Assembly (NCBI GenBank): GCA_903840825.1
Contig: CAIMHL010000330.1
Span: 1 to 14,582, forward strand
Reading direction: 5' to 3'
Length of the DNA stretch: 14,582 nt
Source of the DNA: an uncultured beta proteobacterium
Lineage (GTDB): Bacteria > Pseudomonadota > Gammaproteobacteria > Burkholderiales > Burkholderiaceae_C
The position numbers and the translations under genes were made by a program. Under the pieces are notes generated by a model that ran no database searches, was not told the DNA's origin, and saw only the letters and a program-made list of their open reading frames with translations. Position 1 is the first letter of the stretch; every line of letters begins with the position of its first letter. Below, in pieces: positions 8,449 to 14,582 of this stretch.

Positions 8449-8464
8449 AATATTTGCGAATAAT
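8449..8464. promoter_or_regulatory. operator candidate O2, 21 bp from O1
   Basis: An imperfect 16-bp palindrome (AATATTTG/CGAATAAT, six of eight half-site positions matching) with a GC centre between 8456 and 8457. The centres of O1 and O2 are 21 bp apart, two helical turns, so both sites would face the same side of the DNA and could bind repressor cooperatively. The region is AT-rich, so chance symmetry is possible. Confidence 0.4.
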
Positions 8465-8481
8465 ATTAGCAATTACCCTTA

Positions 8482-8504
8482 CCTGTCCCCTATCTGGGAC
8501 CAGG
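8482..8504. other. GC-rich inverted repeat between lacI and the ATPase gene
   Basis: On the leftward strand CCTGGTCCC and GGGACAGG pair as an 8-bp stem with one bulged G around a six-base loop. No U tract follows, so it is not a standard terminator. It could be a protein site or a leader structure in lacI read-through RNA. Confidence 0.35.
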
Positions 8505-8522
8505 GGGGTCGAAAATTTGCCG

Positions 8523-8541
8523 CTGACCTGTAGCGCGTCAG
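8523..8541 (-). terminator. weak hairpin just after lacI
   Basis: Five bases after the lacI stop, CTGAC and GTCAG form a 5-bp stem with a 9-base loop. A short ATTTT follows only several bases later. It is at best a weak terminator for lacI, which leaves read-through into the sugar operon possible. Confidence 0.25.
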
Positions 8542-8545
8542 GGTT

Positions 8546-9613
8546 TTAGGCGGAGTCGCGGCTCACAACCGGACATTCGATTTTCATGATCCGCGAGCGG
8601 CCAGAAGGCTTGTCGGCGGGGTTTGCACGCGAGACCTCAAGCAAGGCTTCGAGCGCACTGCGGCCCAACTCGTAGTTGGGCAACAGGGCGGTAGTGAGGG
8701 CTGGGCGGGTGTGTTGGGCCATTTCCTGATCGTCATAGCCCATCACGGCCACGTCACCGGGCACATTAAGACCCATTTCGTGCAGCGCGTCCAGTGCCCC
8801 TATGGCCATGAGATCATTGGCGCAAAAAATAGCGGTTGGTGGTCGCTCCTGGCACATGAGCTCACGGGTAGCGGCATAGCCAGAGCTCATGTTCCAGTCG
8901 CCATCGCGAACCAAGGTGGCGTCGAAAGCGATGTCGTGGGTGGCCAGCGCACGGCGGTAACCCTTAAGCCGGTCTTTTGCGGCTTCCATCCAGGGCTCAC
9001 CGTTGATGTAGGCAATGCGGGTATGGCCTTTGCCGAGCAAATACTCTGTGGCTCCGTGGCCCCCTGCGACTTCGCTGGGCACGATCATCTGCCCGCCAAA
9101 ACCAGCGCTGTGACAATTGAGCAATACCGTGGGGATGCCGTTCAGGCTTTCAGGCACCTGTACTTCACGGGTGAAGATGGTCGAATAAATCACCCCGAGC
9201 AGTTGAGGATGGCTTTTGAAGGCTTCAATGACCGCAGCCTCTTGTGCCGGATTGCCGCGCGTCAGCGCCACGCTGAGCACGCAATCGTGTTGCCAGGCTG
9301 CGTCGCGGGCGCCGTCAACACTCTGAACGGGGTGCACGCTGGTGGAGAGTTCGTCCACCAGATAGGCCACAATTCTGCGGCCCCCGCTCCCACTGGTGGG
9401 TGCAGACATGAGAACGGGGTCGCGCCGGGTGAGGCGGTAACCGAGCTCCATGGCCACCGACAGGACCCGTGCGCGGGTGTCGGCGGCTAGGCGGGCACCT
9501 TCGATGTTGTTCAGCACCATCGACACGGTGGACTGGGAAACGCCAGCGGTCTTGGCCACATCCGTCATGGTGGGGCGACGTGGAGGGGGACTGGGGGGCG
9601 TCTTTTTTGTCAT
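8546..9613 (-). CDS. LacI-family transcriptional regulator of the galactoside operon
   Basis: Probable ligand-responsive repressor of the operon that starts 181 bp downstream. From the ATG at 9613 the protein has 355 residues. A proline-rich leader (TPPSPPPRRP) is followed by the LacI helix-turn-helix at about 16-36 (MTDVAKTAGVSQSTVSMVLNN). Then comes a periplasmic-binding-like effector domain with recognisable VLLNCHSAGFGG, GHTRIAYINGEPWMEA, FCANDLMAIGALDALHEMG and VMGYDDQEMAQHTRP segments. A TTG at 9640 would add nine residues; neither start has a clear Shine-Dalgarno sequence, and ATG is preferred. Same orientation and position next to the paired palindromes support local control. The inducer is unknown, plausibly galactose or an imported galactoside. 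Confidence 0.94.
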   Translation of the reverse strand: MTKKTPPSPPPRRPTMTDVAKTAGVSQSTVSMVLNNIEGARLAADTRARVLSVAMELGYRLTRRDPVLMSAPTSGSGGRRIVAYLVDELSTSVHPVQSVDGARDAAWQHDCVLSVALTRGNPAQEAAVIEAFKSHPQLLGVIYSTIFTREVQVPESLNGIPTVLLNCHSAGFGGQMIVPSEVAGGHGATEYLLGKGHTRIAYINGEPWMEAAKDRLKGYRRALATHDIAFDATLVRDGDWNMSSGYAATRELMCQERPPTAIFCANDLMAIGALDALHEMGLNVPGDVAVMGYDDQEMAQHTRPALTTALLPNYELGRSALEALLEVSRANPADKPSGRSRIMKIECPVVSRDSA

Positions 9614-9669
9614 GGAGTCTGCCGATACGGTCGGTTTCAATTAATAACTAAAATTTTAAATCTTTATGT

Positions 9670-9690
9670 CAGACAGGTCTGGTTAACCAG
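9670..9690. promoter_or_regulatory. overlapping palindromes upstream of lacI
   Basis: CAGACAGGTCTG (9670-9681, perfect 5-bp half-sites) runs into CTGGTTAACCAG (9679-9690, a perfect 12-bp palindrome). They lie 57-77 bp upstream of the lacI ATG and ahead of the rightward higB remnant. They could be a lacI autoregulatory site or a relic operator of the toxin-antitoxin promoter. They do not resemble O1 or O2. Confidence 0.4.
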
Positions 9691-9761
9691 TTTCTCGTCG
9701 AAGGCGGGCTCAAAGACTGCTCAACAGGTTCATCTCATCCTCAATGTGTGCCACGAGGTGA

Positions 9762-9833
9762 ATTGTCAACCCTTCCAAAGTTCGGCTCTAGCGCGGCAAT
9801 GCGCAAGACGTTGAAATCATCGATTACCTTTGA
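9762..9833 (+). pseudogene. higB: remnant of higB toxin gene, C-terminal end
   Basis: One forward frame reads IVNPSKVRL, stop (TAG at 9789), RGNAQDVEIIDYL, stop. The final DVEIIDYL is very close to the conserved HigB C-terminus (DVEIVDYH) of HigB/RelE-type mRNA interferases. In intact homologues a tryptophan is common where the TAG stands, so a TGG to TAG change is plausible. Another stop, TGA at 9759, lies just upstream, and I see no N-terminal HigB sequence in the preceding 100 bp. The remnant ends 33 bp before the antitoxin ATG, which is the normal higB-higA order. Assignment rests on a short motif plus context. Confidence 0.6.
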
Positions 9834-9866
9834 GAAAAGAGCACCACGAAAACACCTGTGAACGGA

Positions 9867-10148
9867 ATGCCCACCATACACCCCGGCGAATTTCTGCGCG
9901 AAATAGTTGACGACATGGCACTGACACAAACCGCTTTTGCCGAGGCCCTTGGGGTCTCGCCCATGCGCATGTCCCACGTCCTCAAGGGCCAACGCCCGGT
10001 CACTGCTGAGTTGGCATCGCGCCTGGGGCTGGCGCTACGTCAAACCCCTCAGTACCGGCTCAACCTGCAAGCGGCTTATGACCTGAAAGTCGCGCAAGCC
10101 GCGTTGAAAGACAGTTTGCTGGCCGTTCGTGCACTGGCTGTGGCTTAA
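9867..10148 (+). CDS. higA: HigA-family antitoxin (XRE helix-turn-helix), apparently orphaned
   Basis: DNA-binding antitoxin of a HigBA-type module that represses its own promoter and neutralises HigB in intact systems. The 93 residues from ATG 9867 start MPTIHPGEFLREI, the HigA hallmark. A helix-turn-helix (LTQTAFAEALGVSPMRMSHVLKGQRPVTAELASRL) and the C-terminal LNLQAAYDLKVAQ helix region follow. The usual PEFWLNLQ is QYRLNLQ here, so the aromatic tryptophan is replaced. An in-frame GTG at 9858 could add three residues; no strong ribosome binding site helps decide. The toxin gene just upstream is broken, so this antitoxin may now act only as a regulator, protect against related toxins, or be decaying slowly. 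Confidence 0.85.
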   Translation: MPTIHPGEFLREIVDDMALTQTAFAEALGVSPMRMSHVLKGQRPVTAELASRLGLALRQTPQYRLNLQAAYDLKVAQAALKDSLLAVRALAVA

Positions 10149-10167
10149 AGCGGCCTCCTTCAGCACG

Positions 10168-10299
10168 TCAAGTCACCCCGACAGTGGCAATCACTTCGGC
10201 CTCAAACCCAAACACATCGACCACCCGCACGCAGACTTTGCGTGGGCCAGGTTTGGCGGGGGTGGTCTCCTTGGCCTGTGTCACTACCCGCAGCGCACT
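10168..10299 (-). pseudogene. C-terminal gene fragment, possibly from a DNA methyltransferase
   Basis: This lies in the 348-bp stretch between higA and argH, which has no intact gene. Read leftward, a 43-codon frame bounded by stops contains KVCVRVVDVFGFEAEV preceded by KPGPR and ends VGVT before a TGA. From memory, tails of this VVDVFG type close many Mod-like (type III) site-specific DNA methyltransferases. The fragment has no start codon in a sensible place and no catalytic motif. The family call is therefore tentative, and only the coding-like character is directly visible. It fits with the neighbouring broken toxin gene as debris of an accessory island. Confidence 0.4.
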
Positions 10300-10444
10300 T
10301 CAAAAAATTGAGCTGGAGGTTTTACGCTTTAGTGATGCCGTGCGGTAATCGGTGCAGCACCACCGCAAGCGCTGGGAAGATGGCGTGGGCTATTTAGAGC
10401 GTGAAACCTTTGACACTTTTATAAAATTACCGGCTCTCCACTAG
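10298..10444 (+). pseudogene. coding-like fragment with in-frame stop, unknown
   Basis: A rightward frame reads KIELEVLRFSDAVR, then TAA (10346), then HRKRWEDGVGYLERETF and on to a TAG at 10442. The residue mix on both sides of the TAA is protein-like, rich in charged and aromatic residues, which suggests one former gene interrupted by a nonsense change. I do not recognise the family. The remaining 52 bp before the argH stop hold two GTGTCG copies 13 bp apart and no gene. Confidence 0.3.
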
Positions 10445-10496
10445 GGTGACAAAATTACGATATTTAGTGTCGTTCTTTCGTGTCGAAGTGCGCCGA

Positions 10497-11948
<1,452 letters not shown>

Positions 11949-12003
11949 GGACGTCTAAAAGTTGGGCACAGACAGAGAAAATTTGTGCGGTAAATTATTT
12001 TAT

Positions 12004-12020
12004 TTGATGAATAACATCAA
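12004..12020. promoter_or_regulatory. AT-rich palindrome between argH and the LytTR gene
   Basis: TTGATG and CATCAA flank AATAA as a perfect 6-bp inverted repeat in the 176-bp divergent intergenic region. Partly complementary AATTA and TAATT arms lie further out. It could be a regulator site for argH or the LytTR gene. The rest of the region is AT-rich and holds no gene. Confidence 0.3.
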
Positions 12021-12124
12021 TAATTGAACTTGTCTGGACGCGCTGGAGCGGGAACGATGAACAAGGCGGCTATTTAAAGCCCAATCATTAATGAAACAAA
12101 GCCAAATTTTATCGAGCTTCCACT

Positions 12125-12619
12125 ATGACGCTTTTAAGCGCTCGTCTCGGGGGCTTGACCTTGGACGCTGAGCTCCTCAACTGTTGGCAGGAATCACTAT
12201 TAAAAGAAGAGCTGGTTAAGCATGTATCTATTGGCTTTAGTGATGATTTTCCTCACTATTTCTTGCGAATTCAAGACCGGGGTAAAACACAGTGCGTAGC
12301 CTTGGCTGACGTGCTGTATCTCAAGGCGGAGTTGAAATACATCACCGTTTGCACGTCGGCCCGGCGCTACATTTTTGTCGGCTCTTTGGCGGCGCTTGAG
12401 GCCAGGCACCCCGGCCACTTCATCCGCATTCACCGCCACACGCTGGTGGCCCGGCACGCTGTCAGGACGCTGGGCAGCATCCTGACCGAGCAGACGTCGG
12501 GGCCTTGGGCGGTACGGCTAGAGGGTGTGGACGAGCCCTTGGCGGTTTCTCGTCGTCAACTCTCCACCTTACGCCAGCAGCTTAGCCCGTGTTGCGCAGC
12601 CCCGCCGCAATGCCGTTGA
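12125..12619 (+). CDS. LytTR-domain DNA-binding protein, probable truncated AlgR
   Basis: A 164-residue protein whose residues 46-152 form a LytTR DNA-binding domain. Segments such as VALADVLYLKAELKYITV, FIRIHRHTLVAR and WAVRLEGVDEPLAVSRRQL are those of the C-terminal half of AlgR response regulators. The roughly 120-residue receiver domain is absent. In its place is a 45-residue N-terminus (MTLLSARLGGLTL...) that I do not recognise. No sensor kinase gene lies nearby, although in Pseudomonas the order is argH-algZ-algR-hemC. The last 13 or so residues (SPCCAAPPQCR) are encoded antisense to the end of ppc, which suggests that the native stop was lost. No clear ribosome binding site precedes the ATG. 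It may be a functional stand-alone LytTR regulator or a decaying relic. Confidence 0.7.
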   Translation: MTLLSARLGGLTLDAELLNCWQESLLKEELVKHVSIGFSDDFPHYFLRIQDRGKTQCVALADVLYLKAELKYITVCTSARRYIFVGSLAALEARHPGHFIRIHRHTLVARHAVRTLGSILTEQTSGPWAVRLEGVDEPLAVSRRQLSTLRQQLSPCCAAPPQCR

Positions 12620-14582
12620 TGGAAATGTGAATGCCGCGCTGCACGCGCTCATCGCCTTGCCCGGCCCGGTAGCGGCGCACCAACTCCACTTGCAGGTGAT
12701 GCAGCGGGTCGATGTAGGGAAAGCGGTGGCGAATCGAGCGTTGCAGCGCGGCGTTGTTGGCCAGTCGCTGCTTGTCGCCGGTAATGAGCCCCAGCACGGC
12801 TGCTGTGCGGTGCCATTCGGCTTCAATCGCGGTGAAGATTCTCTTGCGCAGGCGCGAATCACCCACCAGCTCAGCGTAGCGCGAGGCCAGCGCCAGGTCG
12901 CTTTTGGCCATCACCATGTCCATGTTGGAGAGCAGGGTCTTGAAGAATGGCCACTGCTTGTACATCTGCTGCAACAAGGCGAGTTTTTCTTTGCTGGTCT
13001 TGGCGCCTTCTTGTTGCATGAAGGCCTCCACCGCAGAGCCAAAACCGTACCAGCCGGGCAGAGTCAAGCGGCATTGGCCCCAGCTAAAGCCCCAGGGAAT
13101 GGCGCGCAAGTCTTCAATCTTTTGGGAGGGTTTGCGCGATGCCGGGCGTGAGCCGATGTTGAGTTCGGCAATCTCGCGGATGGGGGTGGAGTCAAAAAAG
13201 TACTCGGTAAAGCCTGGGGTCTCATACACCAGCTTGCGGTAAGCGGCCATGCTGCTCATGGACAGTTCGGCAGCGGCTTTCAAGAACGGTTGCGTGGCCG
13301 GTTTGGTGGGCTGCAGAAGCGTGGCCTCCAGCGTGGCGGCCACCAGGGTCTCCAGGTTGCGCCGGCCAATTTCTGGGTTGGCGTATTTGGAGCCGATGAC
13401 TTCGCCCTGTTCGGTCAGGCGAATCTGACCGCGCACCGTGCCGGGGGGCTGGGCCAAAATGGCTTGGTAGCTGGGGCCGCCGCCACGTCCGACCGTGCCG
13501 CCACGGCCGTGGAACATGCGCAGTTGGATGGGTTTCCCACCGGCCTGGTCCTGCAGGTCATGGTTGAGTTGGTCAAACAGCTCGACCAGTGCAATCTCGG
13601 CCCTATAAAGTTCCCAGTTGCTGGTGAAAATGCCGCCGTCCTTGTTGCTGTCTGAGTAGCCCAGCATGATGTCTTGTTCGCTGTACTGGTCATGCCCGCT
13701 GCGCTTGATGAGTTCGGTGACGCCTGGTGTGGCGTAAAACTCGCGCATGATGGGCGCGGCATTGCGCAGGTCTTCTATTGTCTCAAACAGCGGCACCACG
13801 ATCAGGTCGCAAGTGGCCGCATCGCTGAGCAGACCGCGCATCAGCCCGACCTCTTTTTGCAGCAGCATCACTTCCAGCAAATCGCTCACGGTCTCGGTGT
13901 GGCTGATGATGTAGTGGCGAATGGCCTGTGCGCCAAAGCGCTCACGCATCAGCTTGGCGGCCTCAAAAATGGCGATTTCGCTTTGGGCGTGGGCCGAGTA
14001 ATCGTGCCCCATGACGCGCAAGGGGCGGACGTCGTTGAGCAGGCTGACCAGCAGCGCGCGTTTGGCCAGTTCGTCCAGACCTTCGTAACCCGCTTTAATG
14101 CGTGCCACGCTCAGCAGTTCGGCCACCACGGCCTCATGCTTGTCAGAGCTTTGGCGCAAATCAACCGTGGCAAGATGAAAGCCAAACACCTCAACCGCCC
14201 GAATCAGCGGGTGCAAGCGCTGCGCCACCAAGGCTGCACCGTGGTGGGCCAGCAACGAGGCTTCGATGGTGCGCAGGTCGGCCAAAAATTCTTCAGCACT
14301 CAGGTAAGCGTTTTGCGGGACTACGGCGTGGCGGGCCGCTTCGCCGCCGGTCAAATCGCTCAAGGCTGCGGCCAGGCGGGCATAAATGCCGATCAGGGCG
14401 CGGCGGTAGGGTTCGTCTTTGCGGTGCTCGTTGGTGTCGGGAGAACGCTTGGCCAGGTCTTGCATGGCGGGCAGGCAGTCCACCAACATGGCAGAGAGCG
14501 ACAGCTCGCCGCCCAGGTAATGCACCTCGGTCAGGTAGTGGCGCAAGGCCACATCGGCTTGGCGGCGCAGGGCGTGGTTAAG
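12582..14582 (-). CDS. ppc: phosphoenolpyruvate carboxylase, 5' end beyond window
   Basis: Cytoplasmic anaplerotic enzyme that adds bicarbonate to phosphoenolpyruvate to give oxaloacetate. The leftward frame is open from the right edge to the TGA/TAA-bounded end at 12582, giving 666 residues of a protein that is usually about 900-950. The first 250-300 residues, including the first catalytic histidine motif, lie outside. Visible landmarks are LGYSDSNKDGG (about 13632-13664), the glycine-rich catalytic FHGRGGTVGRGGGP (13473-13514), LTEQGEVIGSKYA and the C-terminal SINGIAAGLRNTG. A GTG at 14552 is internal, not the start, because homology continues upstream (LNHALRRQADVALRHYL). The 3' end overlaps the convergent LytTR gene by 38 bp. 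Confidence 0.97.
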   Translation of the reverse strand, partial: LNHALRRQADVALRHYLTEVHYLGGELSLSAMLVDCLPAMQDLAKRSPDTNEHRKDEPYRRALIGIYARLAAALSDLTGGEAARHAVVPQNAYLSAEEFLADLRTIEASLLAHHGAALVAQRLHPLIRAVEVFGFHLATVDLRQSSDKHEAVVAELLSVARIKAGYEGLDELAKRALLVSLLNDVRPLRVMGHDYSAHAQSEIAIFEAAKLMRERFGAQAIRHYIISHTETVSDLLEVMLLQKEVGLMRGLLSDAATCDLIVVPLFETIEDLRNAAPIMREFYATPGVTELIKRSGHDQYSEQDIMLGYSDSNKDGGIFTSNWELYRAEIALVELFDQLNHDLQDQAGGKPIQLRMFHGRGGTVGRGGGPSYQAILAQPPGTVRGQIRLTEQGEVIGSKYANPEIGRRNLETLVAATLEATLLQPTKPATQPFLKAAAELSMSSMAAYRKLVYETPGFTEYFFDSTPIREIAELNIGSRPASRKPSQKIEDLRAIPWGFSWGQCRLTLPGWYGFGSAVEAFMQQEGAKTSKEKLALLQQMYKQWPFFKTLLSNMDMVMAKSDLALASRYAELVGDSRLRKRIFTAIEAEWHRTAAVLGLITGDKQRLANNAALQRSIRHRFPYIDPLHHLQVELVRRYRAGQGDERVQRGIHISINGIAAGLRNTG

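Noticed and set aside
8711..9490. Rightward open frame of 259 codons opposite lacI
   Set aside because: Shadow of the LacI-family gene, no family resemblance and no ribosome binding site.
9799..9861. Small 20-codon frame (MRKTLKSSITFEKR...) overlapping the start of higA
   Set aside because: Out of frame with the DVEIIDYL remnant and without a ribosome binding site; most likely chance.
9741..9992. Leftward open frame of 83 codons across the higB/higA boundary
   Set aside because: Overlaps the well-supported HigA helix-turn-helix antisense and the higB remnant; composition and content do not suggest a protein.
10423..10458. Two AAAATTAC copies 28 bp apart, with nearby TTGACA and TGACA, near the argH 3' end
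   Set aside because: Considered as promoter elements or target-site duplication. Spacing fits no promoter and no mobile element is bounded by them; AT-rich chance repeats are more likely.
10467..10485. GTGTCG repeated with a 13-bp period after argH
   Set aside because: Only two short copies, no hairpin with a U tract and no array structure; too little for a repeat or terminator call.
14550..14552. GTG as the start of ppc
   Set aside because: PPC-like sequence continues upstream to the window edge, and a start here would lack the N-terminal catalytic part.

Overview
The window looks like a chromosomal segment of a betaproteobacterium, most likely Burkholderiales and close to Comamonadaceae (Rhodoferax, Limnohabitans or Polaromonas-like). 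This rests on the style of the ArgH, PPC and AlgR-type proteins, moderately high GC coding sequence and the argH/algR-like/ppc neighbourhood. It is an inference from protein character, not from a marker gene.

Region 1 (about 1-9613, all transcribed leftward) is a compact galactoside utilisation locus. In transcription order it holds a LacI-family regulator, a MalK/UgpC-type ABC ATPase, a GH42 beta-galactosidase, a secreted sugar-binding protein with a TTG start, MalF-like and MalG-like permeases, and a GH36 alpha-galactosidase whose last codons run off the left edge. The transporter is complete: binding protein, two permeases and ATPase. Both glycosidases lack signal peptides, so oligosaccharides are probably imported intact and cut in the cytoplasm. 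The pairing of alpha- and beta-galactosidase in one transporter operon suggests a substrate with both linkages. The 181-bp gap between lacI and the ATPase gene carries two palindromes centred 21 bp apart, the best operator candidates. Terminator-like or stabilising hairpins flank the binding-protein gene and suggest tuned expression within the operon.

Region 2 (about 9641-10496) is a small graveyard of accessory DNA. An intact HigA-type antitoxin gene is preceded by what reads as the broken 3' end of a higB toxin gene. After it come a leftward C-terminal fragment that may derive from a DNA methyltransferase and a rightward coding-like fragment with an in-frame stop.

Region 3 (10497-14582) is housekeeping: argH (argininosuccinate lyase, leftward) and ppc (phosphoenolpyruvate carboxylase, leftward, 5' end off the right edge). 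Between them is a rightward LytTR-domain gene that resembles the DNA-binding half of AlgR without its receiver domain or partner kinase. Its 3' end overlaps the end of ppc.

No tRNA, rRNA, CRISPR array, insertion sequence or intact phage gene was seen. The most interesting points are the dual-linkage galactoside operon with its paired operators, the decayed toxin beside a live antitoxin, and the apparently truncated AlgR.
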